A stretch of 64,000 bases of DNA from Pseudomonas fluorescens (GTDB lineage: Bacteria > Pseudomonadota > Gammaproteobacteria > Pseudomonadales > Pseudomonadaceae), in contig NZ_JSAK01000033.1 of the NCBI RefSeq assembly GCF_000802965.1, positions 62,290 to 126,289 on the forward strand. Direction: 5' to 3'. Below are positions 25,950 through 35,808 of the stretch, piece by piece. The translations under genes and the position numbers were made by a program. Under the pieces are notes generated by a model. The model was not told where the DNA came from and searched no databases. It worked only from the letters and a program-made list of their open reading frames with translations. Numbering within the stretch: the stretch's first letter is position 1; every line of letters starts with the position of its first letter.

Positions 25950-28900
25950 ATGGATCAGTCGACTATGGGCGCTTTATGGCAAACCGATTCGAGTAAAACC
26001 GTGGTCCCGACTGAACGAGTGGATGAAGCGCCTACACCTGAAAAACCCCGTCGCACTCGCGTGAAGCACGGGTGGAAGGCGTTCTGGTTGCTGCTGGTGA
26101 TCATTGCGATTGTCGTGGGGCTGGCGGCGTCCAAGGAAATGCGCACGTCGAGGTTTCAAGCCCGCGAAGCCAGCAAGTTCGCCAAAACCCTGAGCTATGA
26201 ACTGCACTCCGGTCCCAGCGACTCGATTCGCTATCCTGGCGCCGGCCCGTTCGACCTGCGCCTGGGCTACAGCTCGCTGGGTGACTTTCTGCCACGGCTG
26301 ATCAAGCGCGATTACGTGATTTCTGAACAAACCCGCTTTTCTCCGGCGCTGATGAGCTACACCGACAAGGGCTTTTTCGTGCCCTACTCGGAGAAAATCC
26401 AGGCCGGGTTGTCGATCACCGATTGCCGCGCGGCGCCGTTGTACCAGTTCAAATATCCGCAACAGCTCTATGCCAGCTTCGAGGCGATTCCGCCGGTGGT
26501 GGTCAGCAGTTTGCTGTTCATCGAAAACCGCTTTTTGCTCGACCCTCGCCAACCCTTGGCCAACCCTGCCGTGGACTGGCCGCGGTTCGGCATGGCGGCC
26601 TATACGCAAGTCGCCAAACTGCTGCACCTGCCCGGCCAATCGGCGGGCGGCAGTACCCTGGCGACGCAACTTGAGAAGTACCGGCACTCGCCCGATGGCT
26701 TGACCGTGTCGGGCGGGGAAAAGATCCGCCAGATGATCTCCGCCAGCGTGCGGGCCTATCAGGACGGGCCGGAAACACTCAAGGCCCGGCAAAACGTGGT
26801 GCGCGACTACCTCAACAGCGTGCCCCTGTCGGCCGTGCCCGGCCACGGTGAAGTGCATGGCATGGCCGAAGGTTTGCGCGTGTGGTACGGCGCCGATTTC
26901 AATCAGGCCAACACGACGCTGGCGAGCGACGCCACGGATCCAAAAAGCCTTGCGGACAAAGGCCTGGCCCTGCGTGAGATGCTGTCGTTGATGATCGCTC
27001 AGCGCCGCCCTTCCCATTACCTGACCAAGGGCCGCGATGAATTGGCCGAACTCACCGACAGCCACATTCGCCTGTTGGCGCAGAATGGCGTGATCGATGC
27101 ACCGTTCGCCGCCGCTGCGTTGGCCAGCAAGGTGACGTACCGCGACTGGGCCACTCAACCGACCATTCAACCGATCGAAACCAACAAAGGCATCAGCGTC
27201 GCGCGCAGCCGCCTGGGCGGTTTGCTCAATCGGCCGCTGTACGACCTCGACCGCCTCGATCTCTCGGCCACCAGCACCCTGCAAGGCGACCTGCAAACCC
27301 AGGCCACGGCGTACCTGAAAAAACTCGCCGACCCGGCCTATGCCGCAGAAATCGGCCTGCTCGGCGAACGCCTGTTGACCCCCACCAGCACCACCCAGGT
27401 GCGCTACAGCTTTACCTTGTTCGAGTTGACCCCGGATGGTTCGAGGGTGCGGGTGCAGACCGACAGCACCGACCAGCCGTTCGACATCAATGAAGGCAGC
27501 AAACTGGAACTGGGCTCCACCGCGAAGATGCGCGTGCTGACCACTTACCTGCAGATCATTGCCGAGATTCACGATAAATATGCCGCCCTGAGCATCCCGG
27601 AACTGAAGAAACTCGAGGTGCCGGAACAGGATCGCCTGAGCCGCTGGGTCGTCGATTACTTGATCGAGAACAAAGACCGCAGCCTGCCGCCCCTGCTCGG
27701 TGCTGCGCTGGACCGCAAGTACTCGGCCAGCCCCGGTGAAGCGTTTTTCACCGGTGGCGGGTTGCACACGTTCCATAACTTCCGCAAGGAAGACAACGGT
27801 CGCAATCCCACCTTGCGCGACTCTCTGCGTGAGTCGATCAACTTGCCGTTCATCCGCCTGATGCGCGACCTGGTGCGCTACACCACCTATTCCGGCCCCA
27901 ACAACAGCTCTGAACTGCTCAAGGACGACCGCGACCCAAGGCGTCAGGAATACCTGGCCTCGTTCGCCGATCGCGAAGGCACTTCGTTCCTGCTCAAGTT
28001 CTGGAAAAAGTACAAGAACAAGGACACCCAGGCGCGCCTTGAAACCTTCCTCGACAGCATGCGCCCGACGCCGATCCGCATGGCCGCCGTGCACCGTTAC
28101 CTGCTGCCGCACGCCAGTCAGGAGAGCTTCAACACGTTCGTGCGCTCGCACCTGACCAACGAAAAACTCACCGAGAAACTCACGGACGAACGCCTGAAAC
28201 GGCTCTACGAAAGTTACGGCCCCGGCGCATACGACCTGCCTGACCAAGGCTTCATCGCCAAGGTCCACCCGCTGGACCTGTGGATGATGGGTTACCTGCT
28301 CAAGCATCCGGACGCCACGTTCAAGGATATCGTCAAGGCCAGTCAGTTCGAGCGCCAGGAGGTTTACAGCTGGCTGTTCAAAAGTCGTCACAAGGGCGCC
28401 CGTGATAGCCGTATTCGCACCATCCTGGAAATCGAAGCGTTCCTCGATATTCACCAGCGCTGGCAGAAAGTCGGCTATCCGTTCGACCATTTGGTGCCAT
28501 CGCTGGCGACCGCCATTGGCAGCTCCGGCGACCGCCCGGCGGCATTGGCCGAATTGATCGGGACCATCCTCAACGATGGTGTGCGGATGCCGACCTTGCG
28601 CATCGACAGTTTGCATTTTGCGGCGAATACGCCTTATGAAACCAAGTTGAACAATGACCCGGATGCCGGTAAACGGGTGATGCCTTCCGAAGTGGCTACC
28701 GCGATGCGCGAAGCCCTGTCACAAGTCGTGGATGCCGGGACCGCCAAGCGCGTGGCCGGCAGCTTCAAACTGCCGGACGGCACCCCGCTGGCCATGGGCG
28801 GCAAGACCGGTACGGGCGACAACCGCATCGAAGCCGTCGGTTCCGGCGGACGGATTCTGAGCTCCAAGTCGCTCAACCGCACGGCGACGTTCGTGTTCTA

Positions 28901-29084
28901 CATCGGCGATAACCATTTCGGCACCCTGACCGCTTTCGTGCCGGGTCGCTCGGCCGAGAATTTCACCTTCACCTCGGCGCTGCCGGTGCAGGTGCTCAAG
29001 GGCATGGCGCCGATTCTGACGCCGTACCTGCAACCGGGTACTCACACGATGTGCCAACCTACTTTGGCGGCTGCTGAACGTTAA
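25950..29084 (+). CDS. Bifunctional penicillin-binding protein (divergent GT51 plus transpeptidase)
   Basis: A 1044-residue class A PBP-like protein with a cytoplasmic N-terminal tail, one membrane anchor (about 40-60) and a periplasmic remainder. The glycosyltransferase region has IENRFLLDPR (Glu192 at the catalytic position) and AGGSTLATQLEKYR. The third motif reads GEKIRQM, with Gln261 where the usual RKxxE has a second glutamate. The transpeptidase region has GSTAKM (Ser523, Lys526), an SxN candidate (ESINLPF) and GGKTGT (Lys952), all intact. It should act in peptidoglycan synthesis, but glycosyltransferase activity is uncertain given the changed motif. It is longer than typical PBP1a/b, and its start lacks a clear ribosome-binding site. 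Confidence 0.75.
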   Translation: MDQSTMGALWQTDSSKTVVPTERVDEAPTPEKPRRTRVKHGWKAFWLLLVIIAIVVGLAASKEMRTSRFQAREASKFAKTLSYELHSGPSDSIRYPGAGPFDLRLGYSSLGDFLPRLIKRDYVISEQTRFSPALMSYTDKGFFVPYSEKIQAGLSITDCRAAPLYQFKYPQQLYASFEAIPPVVVSSLLFIENRFLLDPRQPLANPAVDWPRFGMAAYTQVAKLLHLPGQSAGGSTLATQLEKYRHSPDGLTVSGGEKIRQMISASVRAYQDGPETLKARQNVVRDYLNSVPLSAVPGHGEVHGMAEGLRVWYGADFNQANTTLASDATDPKSLADKGLALREMLSLMIAQRRPSHYLTKGRDELAELTDSHIRLLAQNGVIDAPFAAAALASKVTYRDWATQPTIQPIETNKGISVARSRLGGLLNRPLYDLDRLDLSATSTLQGDLQTQATAYLKKLADPAYAAEIGLLGERLLTPTSTTQVRYSFTLFELTPDGSRVRVQTDSTDQPFDINEGSKLELGSTAKMRVLTTYLQIIAEIHDKYAALSIPELKKLEVPEQDRLSRWVVDYLIENKDRSLPPLLGAALDRKYSASPGEAFFTGGGLHTFHNFRKEDNGRNPTLRDSLRESINLPFIRLMRDLVRYTTYSGPNNSSELLKDDRDPRRQEYLASFADREGTSFLLKFWKKYKNKDTQARLETFLDSMRPTPIRMAAVHRYLLPHASQESFNTFVRSHLTNEKLTEKLTDERLKRLYESYGPGAYDLPDQGFIAKVHPLDLWMMGYLLKHPDATFKDIVKASQFERQEVYSWLFKSRHKGARDSRIRTILEIEAFLDIHQRWQKVGYPFDHLVPSLATAIGSSGDRPAALAELIGTILNDGVRMPTLRIDSLHFAANTPYETKLNNDPDAGKRVMPSEVATAMREALSQVVDAGTAKRVAGSFKLPDGTPLAMGGKTGTGDNRIEAVGSGGRILSSKSLNRTATFVFYIGDNHFGTLTAFVPGRSAENFTFTSALPVQVLKGMAPILTPYLQPGTHTMCQPTLAAAER

Positions 29085-29222
29085 TGGAGAGTGGCGGTAA
29101 CTATGTATTTTTCACCTTCGAATTTTGCGAGGTTCGAGGCGAAACACGCTGCCTTTCAAACACATTTTTGAGCTTTTTTTGGGCAAGGCGCGTCCCTAGT
29201 CTGGGTGCTCCACTCTTGATCA

Positions 29223-32200
29223 ATGGACGATCGAACCATGCCCAATCCTCCCCTGACGCTTCATCGGCCAGAGCAGTCTGCCGATAAAAGTGTTCATTAT
29301 GAGTTGGTCAAAAAGGCCATCCCTTCCTGGCTGCTGACCGCCTCGCCGTCACGGGTCAAAGCGTTGAAAAGCGTCCCGCTGACGTTGCCCGACTGGCACC
29401 GCAGCGCTTCACCGAGCACCCATCAACAACTGAAAAACCAGATGCAACTGGCCTGGACCGCGCAGAACGACGTCGATAAGGCGTTGAGCGAATTGCAGGA
29501 TGTCTACACCTTCGCCAAGCCATTGCTGCAACAGGCGCTGAAAGACCAATACGGTGTCGACGATGACGTCGAAGACACCTGGTTGCGACTGTACATGCCG
29601 GTCAAAACCTCGTGGTGGGTGCATGATTTCGCCAAGGGGACGCAGAGCCGAACGGTTTCCTTGCTCGATGCCGCGTTGCATAACTTTTCACATAACGAAG
29701 CATTCACGGCTGACTCCGGGTTCATCACCCGCCCCGATTTCCGCGGGCACTTCGACGTGAAACATCTCAAGCACAAAATCAGCATCAATCAGTTCAAGTC
29801 GTTGTGCCGTGAACTGGACATCGGGGCTCGCTATCAGCAGCACCTGAAAAAGTTTTTGCTTTCGCAAAATCCCGTGGCCAGTAATTACCTGCGCATCAAG
29901 GTTGTTGAAAGCCAGAAGCAGGCACTACGTGTTTCAGCGCATATGGCCCTGCAAAAAAAAGACATCGACCAGCATGCTTTCGATGCCGTTCAGGGGATGC
30001 TCGAAGATCGCGTCCAAGTACGCTGGAACGGTCAGGTCGTCAGCTATTACAACCTGGCAATGATGGACACGACCCTGACGGGCATTGTCCTGATCAGCGC
30101 AGACTTCACCACCGCCACTCGCCCCCTCCCGGTGATTGCCTACGTTCCCCATGACCCGGAGCACCCACTCAAGCAGTACCCGTCGTCACTGGAGCTCATG
30201 GCCGAGCTGACTCGCCAACTGCGCGACAACCAACCCGACGCTTCGTATCAACGGTACTTCAGCCAATTCGTGCCCCATCAACAACGAGGCTATTTTTTTG
30301 CGCGGCTCAATGACCGTCTTACCCAGGTGAAATGGCAACCGGTACCACCGGGCACCGACTTGCCGAGCTGGCGCGAAACACCTGTGGATAACCCCAACCT
30401 GCAATTCCGTGTATCGAGGATTCAGGACGACCGTGAGACCCGCTTTACCGGTGACCTGTGGCTCTACCTCTACCAGCAAAAACTCAACAAGATTCTCAAC
30501 GACGCTCGGGAAATAGCCATTTCCACCGAATACGCCGACCGCATGGCCCGTTGGGCCTGGTGGGACAACCTGGAAAAAATGCTCTCGGACATCTTCAATA
30601 TTGCCTTGCTGGTGGCGATTCCGTTCGTGCCCGAACTGGGTGTGTTGATGCTGGCGTATACCGCGTATCAAGTGACCGACGAGGTGGTCGAGGGGATTGT
30701 CGACCTTGCCGAAGGCCATTTGCTCGAAGCGGGCGCACAGGCGATCGGCGTGCTGGAAAGTATCGTGCAGTTGGGCATTTTCGCGGCGGGCGCTTCGCTG
30801 GGCAGCGCCGCAGTAGCGAAGCTGCCGCCATTTTTCGAAGGCTTGATACCGGTGCAATTGGCCGATGGCAGAACACATTTGTGGAACCCCGACCTGACGC
30901 CGTACCAACAGCCGGGCCTTACCCTGCCAGCCGACGCCAGGCCCAACGAACTCGGTATTTACCAGCATCAGGGCCAACCCATTCTGCGACTGGAAAACCA
31001 GCATTTCAAAGTGACAGAAGACGCCGCCACCGGGCAGTACCGCATCCAGCATCCACAGCGTGCCGATGCCTATGCGCCGAGCCTGCGACACAACGGCCAG
31101 GGCGCCTGGGTCAGCGAAACGGAAAACCCGCGGGAGTGGGAAGGCTCGACATTGATGAGGCGCATCGGCCACACCACCGATGGTTTCAGCGACCGACAGC
31201 TCGAACAGGTTCGTCAGATCAGTGGCACCCAAGACGCCGAATTGCGCCGGGTGCATGTCGAGAATACCCCTCCTCCGGTGCTGCTGACCGACACCCTGCA
31301 ACGTCTCGGCACAGCGGAAATCACCCCGGTCGCGCTGTCCCCGGAAATCACCTTACTGTTCAGCGATTTCCCTGAACTCCCTGCCCGAGTTATGGAAAAC
31401 ATCATGGCTGGCGCAACACCCTCGGAGCATCAATATATTTCGCGAAAACTTCGCCTCCCCTTACGTCTCAAAACCCAGGCGCGAGAGCTTCAGTTCGAGG
31501 TGCAATCAGTCCGTGCGGCCCAAGGTCTGTACAACGATGCCTTGAGCAACATCGACACCGAGCGCCTGACCTTGGGCGCATTGCGTATCAACACCGACAC
31601 CTTCGGCAACCTGCGCCTGGAAATCCGTCAGGGTGCATTCGATGGCGAACTGCGTTGCAGCGCCGGACCCGAAGATGCGACGCAGGTGCGGGTATTGATT
31701 CGGGACGATACAGGGAAATATGAGGTGCGTGATGGTATGGATCAGCCGATTCATGAGCCGGATGGTTTTTTCGAAGCCCTGATCCATGCCACGCAAAGGA
31801 ACGGACGAAATGCGCTGGGCTACAGGCCGGGGAATGGCGAGTGGTTCAGGCAATGGGTGATTGCCAAGTCAGCTCCACCCAGTGAGCGTCGAACAGTGCT
31901 TGCCACGCCACCTGTTCGCGCGGTTGCCGAGCATGAAACGATGTTATTGGTTCGTGGAGGCGGACTCAGCAAGGAAGGAAAAACACTGCACGAGCGCATT
32001 CAGGATCTTCATCCTCACTTCAGCGAGGCCGAGGTTGATTCATTTGCTGATGCTTTGAGCGCTAGAGATGAGCCACTCAAGGCTATGGAGGAACATGAAA
32101 AGGATCTGGTTGAGTTACGGGGGTTGCTGGACGAGTGGGAGCGGCAACAACCCTTTACCCCAGTTTCGGATAGCAATGGATTCCAAGGCGGTGGAGGAAG

Positions 32201-33887
32201 TCACATCATCAAACGCCTAAGTGACTGTTTCGAGCGAAAAAACACAGAATTCGGAAGCCGCACGGATCCATCATCCTACTCGCTTGATCTCTCAAGAGAG
32301 TTTTTGCCTATAAACTTGGAAACTTGGTGGCCAAACCAGAGGACGTTAAGAAAACATCTCAACAAGGTGACGACTCTTAAACTCGATAACACAAGATTTT
32401 CACCCGAAGCCGGGGTATTGCGCGATTTTCCAAATCTGCGGGAACTTAACGCCAACCGTTGTGAGCTGAGTTACCTGCCCACCGACATCGAAAAGATGCA
32501 TCGTCTAGAGCACCTCCGGTTGAATTCAAACTCGATTACCTTGAACAACAGAAGTATTAGGAGACTGAGTAGCCTGACCTATCTGGAAGTAATTGAATTA
32601 GACGACAACCCACTGACCATACCGCCCGATATTGCGGCCATGCCTAGACTAAAGTTCCTAGGTCTTAGAAATACCAGAATCACTAGTTGGCCCATAGGAA
32701 TTTTAGCCGTAGACAGACCTCAGAATTTTGTTTTGGATATGCGGGGCAACTCAATCGATAGGGTGCCGACTATGCGTCTTAGTCCTTCTGAAGCATTGAC
32801 AATAGGTCGAGCACGCCTCGATATCGAAAACTTATCGACTATTAATCGATTTATTCTCAATGAAATCCGTCAGCGAGTCGGCCTTCCCAATGAAATTGGC
32901 GGGCCGCTTCCAACCGACGCTACATCCGGAACATTAATATGGGGCATTGTGCAAGGATTGGACTCCGAACGGATTAAACGTTGGGAGGAATTGAAACTCG
33001 AACCCAACTCTGAGCCTTTTATGTCATTCATAAATGGAGCACCGGGCTTCGCCGACTATCGGGCTGGTGGCGAAGCACGGACAAATCTATTAGAGCGCCT
33101 CTGGCGCATACTTGATGCTGCCAGTATCGATACTCGCCTCAGAGAAAAACTTTTCGCTATGGCGGCGGATCCAGTGAGATGTGCCGATGCTGGTGCGCAA
33201 TTGTTCAACAACATGGGTATCGAAGTACTCGCCTTCGAGGCATATTCCAGTGCCACCGATCCTGCGCAGCTCGAAATTAAATTGGTAACGCTGACCAAAG
33301 GTTCGGCACGCTTGGAACTGGTCAATGATATCGCTAGGGCTGACATGAGTAGCCGAGAAGGCAACCCGGACGAAGTTGAGGTTTACTTGGCTTATCAGAC
33401 TGGTTTAGCAAAACGCTTGAGTCTGCCATGGCAATCCGAGGGCATGCTTTACAGGCCAGTCTCCGGTGTTACCGATGCCATGATCGACGATGCATACGAG
33501 ACGGTTTTGTCGAGGGAAAATGGCGATGGTCTGGTTAACAAAATGCTTGAACTCAACTTCTGGGAGCATTTTCTCCGTGAAACATACCTTTCGCAGTTCG
33601 AAGAAAACAAAACACTTTACTTGCGTAAATTCGAACGACTTGAGACGTTGCGAACCACTCAGCACGAGTGGACCAACTCGACCCAATTAACGGAGGCTCA
33701 ACGCACCGACCTTAAAAACAGGCTCAAAGAACTGATGAACGATTTGCCGATTCCGGAGACTGTGATCTTTACAGAAGAACCAATGAGTGATGAATTTCAC
33801 GACAGACTGCTCAACGATCTTGGGTATGACGAAAGAGAATTGTCGCGAAGACTGACCAGTGAGGCACTGAAAAAAGCTAGCCTGTAA
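29223..33887 (+). CDS. Giant LRR and NEL-type E3 ubiquitin ligase toxin-like protein
   Basis: A 1554-residue protein. The N-terminal 650 residues are of the DUF6543/dermonecrotic-toxin type, with a hydrophobic pair of segments at about 460-545 and the family signature ELGIYQHQGQPILRLE. A charged helical spacer (about 900-980) is followed by about five leucine-rich repeats (about 1040-1190), then a domain with the C-x-D motif of NEL ubiquitin ligases (Cys1320-Ala-Asp1322 in DPVRCADAGAQLF). NEL enzymes such as IpaH and SspH pass ubiquitin to host proteins after injection. From about base 31900 on the DNA is visibly AT-richer (one 60-base line at 32701 is 42% GC, against 60% at 30721). ATG at 29238 is an alternative start. 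Confidence 0.75.
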   Translation: MDDRTMPNPPLTLHRPEQSADKSVHYELVKKAIPSWLLTASPSRVKALKSVPLTLPDWHRSASPSTHQQLKNQMQLAWTAQNDVDKALSELQDVYTFAKPLLQQALKDQYGVDDDVEDTWLRLYMPVKTSWWVHDFAKGTQSRTVSLLDAALHNFSHNEAFTADSGFITRPDFRGHFDVKHLKHKISINQFKSLCRELDIGARYQQHLKKFLLSQNPVASNYLRIKVVESQKQALRVSAHMALQKKDIDQHAFDAVQGMLEDRVQVRWNGQVVSYYNLAMMDTTLTGIVLISADFTTATRPLPVIAYVPHDPEHPLKQYPSSLELMAELTRQLRDNQPDASYQRYFSQFVPHQQRGYFFARLNDRLTQVKWQPVPPGTDLPSWRETPVDNPNLQFRVSRIQDDRETRFTGDLWLYLYQQKLNKILNDAREIAISTEYADRMARWAWWDNLEKMLSDIFNIALLVAIPFVPELGVLMLAYTAYQVTDEVVEGIVDLAEGHLLEAGAQAIGVLESIVQLGIFAAGASLGSAAVAKLPPFFEGLIPVQLADGRTHLWNPDLTPYQQPGLTLPADARPNELGIYQHQGQPILRLENQHFKVTEDAATGQYRIQHPQRADAYAPSLRHNGQGAWVSETENPREWEGSTLMRRIGHTTDGFSDRQLEQVRQISGTQDAELRRVHVENTPPPVLLTDTLQRLGTAEITPVALSPEITLLFSDFPELPARVMENIMAGATPSEHQYISRKLRLPLRLKTQARELQFEVQSVRAAQGLYNDALSNIDTERLTLGALRINTDTFGNLRLEIRQGAFDGELRCSAGPEDATQVRVLIRDDTGKYEVRDGMDQPIHEPDGFFEALIHATQRNGRNALGYRPGNGEWFRQWVIAKSAPPSERRTVLATPPVRAVAEHETMLLVRGGGLSKEGKTLHERIQDLHPHFSEAEVDSFADALSARDEPLKAMEEHEKDLVELRGLLDEWERQQPFTPVSDSNGFQGGGGSHIIKRLSDCFERKNTEFGSRTDPSSYSLDLSREFLPINLETWWPNQRTLRKHLNKVTTLKLDNTRFSPEAGVLRDFPNLRELNANRCELSYLPTDIEKMHRLEHLRLNSNSITLNNRSIRRLSSLTYLEVIELDDNPLTIPPDIAAMPRLKFLGLRNTRITSWPIGILAVDRPQNFVLDMRGNSIDRVPTMRLSPSEALTIGRARLDIENLSTINRFILNEIRQRVGLPNEIGGPLPTDATSGTLIWGIVQGLDSERIKRWEELKLEPNSEPFMSFINGAPGFADYRAGGEARTNLLERLWRILDAASIDTRLREKLFAMAADPVRCADAGAQLFNNMGIEVLAFEAYSSATDPAQLEIKLVTLTKGSARLELVNDIARADMSSREGNPDEVEVYLAYQTGLAKRLSLPWQSEGMLYRPVSGVTDAMIDDAYETVLSRENGDGLVNKMLELNFWEHFLRETYLSQFEENKTLYLRKFERLETLRTTQHEWTNSTQLTEAQRTDLKNRLKELMNDLPIPETVIFTEEPMSDEFHDRLLNDLGYDERELSRRLTSEALKKASL

Positions 33888-33903
33888 CTGCGCGACACAC
33901 AGC

Positions 33904-33941
33904 ACTACCCCTGAATGCTCGATAGGAACTTCAGGGGTAGT
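33904..33941. terminator. Candidate bidirectional terminator hairpin
   Basis: ACTACCCCTGAA and TTCAGGGGTAGT form a perfect 12-bp stem with a 14-base loop between the converging toxin-like and adhesin genes. The T-run is short, so termination may be weak or Rho-aided. Confidence 0.6.
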
Positions 33942-33944
33942 CCT

Positions 33945-35204
33945 TCAACCTACTTCCGAATCCCAAATCACCGTGACATCCCCCGAATAGGTTTTTGAAA
34001 CACCGTCACGTAACATCTGTTCGACGTGTTCCTTAGCCACTTCAAAGTGCATGATTCCAGGCTTGCGTTCGACATAAAAGCCGGGTTGAAACAACTCGGT
34101 ACCACTGCCATCGAGGCGGAGAGGACGACGATGAACTGGCTGCCCTGTCCCATCCGTCAGGCCGTTGGGCAGCGTCACGCTTATATTTAAGGGAACAAGA
34201 TCAGCGGAGGCAGCGTCGCGTAACGCACAGCTATTGCCGGCAGAATGCTGACATTCGAGCTGCATCTTGAACCGCGAAGAAGCCGAGACATTGAACGTCT
34301 GGTCCCGGTACAGCCGCACCGGCCTGCGCCCTTGACTCAGCCATGCCTGCCAACCGCCCTGAGGCACGAGCTCAATGCGATTCCCCCCCGGCGGGATGTC
34401 GACTTTTAGCGCATGCATGACATCCAGGGTGAAATTGAGCGTAATGGAGTTGTCGTTGGGGATCAGAACATCGCCCATATCGAAGTCCATTCCCGGACCT
34501 GCGGTGTAGGTCAGTGAACCTTTGTATTCTCCTGATGACATCCTCAGGGGATTGGGCGTCCTCAGTTCGTAGACATATTCAACCGCACTGTAATTAAACC
34601 AAGGAATGTCGACCGAAGGTGTTCTACCACAAGCCCCCGCACCTTCGGGTACCAGCCAGAAAAAGGGCGACCAAGCGACACCGGCAACCCCCACGTTCAC
34701 ACCTGTACACGGGGCCGGAGCGTTCTTCCACTGACTAAACCAACCGACACCTGGTCGAGCCCATGCGCTGACTCCCGGAGGTCTCGCAATATTCCAGCCA
34801 CCACCAATTCCTGCGATTCGCATCTGAACAGTCTCACTCTCGCCTGTGCGACTGTGGAAGACCTCCAAACTCCGCCAACTGGAGGGAACACTAAAAGTTG
34901 CGCCCTTTCTGGGGTCAGCATGATCACCAAGAATAGGTTGCGACGAATTGAATCGTAGTTCGGGTATCCTCAGACTGAAAATACCTAGACTCCTGCATCG
35001 AGCAGTAATCCAACTAACACACACACCACTTTCCGGTGTCGTATTAATAAACCTGTTGAGCATCGGATTCGCCGGATCAGGCACAAACTCCGCCCGAATT
35101 TCCTGAACTACCGCTTTGGAGGATGGGGCATACCCCCCCAATAATATACTTCCCGCGAGGGAAAACGTTGCAATCGCTCTGGACGAAAAAAACAGTTTCA
35201 TCAT
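33945..35204 (-). CDS. CS1/CFA-I-type fimbrial tip adhesin (CfaE/CooD-like)
   Basis: A 419-residue secreted protein with a signal peptide (about residues 1-30), many cysteines in the N-terminal half and a pilin-like C-terminal domain ending GDVTVIWDSEV. Last place in the operon, length and layout fit the two-domain minor tip adhesins of class 5 (alpha) fimbriae, in which the N-terminal domain binds a receptor and the C-terminal domain joins the pilus by donor-strand exchange. AGG lies 7 bases before the first ATG. Assignment rests mainly on operon context; receptor unknown. Confidence 0.7.
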   Translation of the reverse strand: MMKLFFSSRAIATFSLAGSILLGGYAPSSKAVVQEIRAEFVPDPANPMLNRFINTTPESGVCVSWITARCRSLGIFSLRIPELRFNSSQPILGDHADPRKGATFSVPSSWRSLEVFHSRTGESETVQMRIAGIGGGWNIARPPGVSAWARPGVGWFSQWKNAPAPCTGVNVGVAGVAWSPFFWLVPEGAGACGRTPSVDIPWFNYSAVEYVYELRTPNPLRMSSGEYKGSLTYTAGPGMDFDMGDVLIPNDNSITLNFTLDVMHALKVDIPPGGNRIELVPQGGWQAWLSQGRRPVRLYRDQTFNVSASSRFKMQLECQHSAGNSCALRDAASADLVPLNISVTLPNGLTDGTGQPVHRRPLRLDGSGTELFQPGFYVERKPGIMHFEVAKEHVEQMLRDGVSKTYSGDVTVIWDSEVG

Positions 35205-35250
35205 TGTTCAACCTAAAATTACAAACAACGAAAACACCCACTAAATGGGA

Positions 35251-35739
35251 TCAGGGAACCACCGCCTCAAAAATCATATGTACGCTACCGTAGTACTCAC
35301 CAGGCTTATAACCGTCATTTGGCTTGACTGCAGAAATCACCAGTTCCACGCGTTTACCGGTTTTGCCATCTATTTCCGAAATGACGGATGCATCATTTAC
35401 CCTGAGCTTTATCCGGTTGAACTGAACATCCAAAGCAATATTGTCTACAGCTCTGCCATTGCTCAAATATGGCTCTTCATTCAATCGTGCCGTGATACCG
35501 CCATTACTATTCTTGACATCGAAGTGTTTGCGCAGCGGGCTTAGTTCCTGCGCAGTCAAATCCCAGTTCAATTTCTGCTCTCGTCCAATCCAGTCCGGAT
35601 CGGTCGGCAATACATAAAAGTCCGCCGTCGGGATGGTAACTCTGACTTCAAATATCGCACGCTCTACGACGGCATGTGCACAGACGCTTGCCAACGTCAG
35701 CAACATCATCGAAATTCCGGCCATTGATGATTTAAACAT
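35251..35739 (-). CDS. CS1-type fimbrial pilin (minor or second subunit)
   Basis: A 162-residue pilin with a signal peptide (MFKSSMAGISMMLLTLASV, start at 35739) and a mature chain beginning near VVERAIFEVRVTIP. It is clearly related to the major pilin at 39293: VTIPTADFYVLPTDP matches SATIPSKVFHAQPRDP in the repaired major pilin, and the rest aligns (LSPLRKHFDVKNSNGG with LTPLRATYDVQHTNGS). Alpha fimbriae normally have one major pilin, so a paralogue between chaperone and adhesin is probably a minor or adaptor subunit. It is intact and could replace the frameshifted major subunit. Confidence 0.75.
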   Translation of the reverse strand: MFKSSMAGISMMLLTLASVCAHAVVERAIFEVRVTIPTADFYVLPTDPDWIGREQKLNWDLTAQELSPLRKHFDVKNSNGGITARLNEEPYLSNGRAVDNIALDVQFNRIKLRVNDASVISEIDGKTGKRVELVISAVKPNDGYKPGEYYGSVHMIFEAVVP

Positions 35740-35808
35740 GGTGTCACCTACTAAGGCGCTGCACGCAATAGATAAAATGAAAAGTCTAAATACAACTTCC
35801 ACCCAGGA

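Noticed and set aside
25974..28616. 880-codon open frame antisense to the penicillin-binding protein
   Set aside because: Codon-position shadow of the real gene; no start signals or known motifs.
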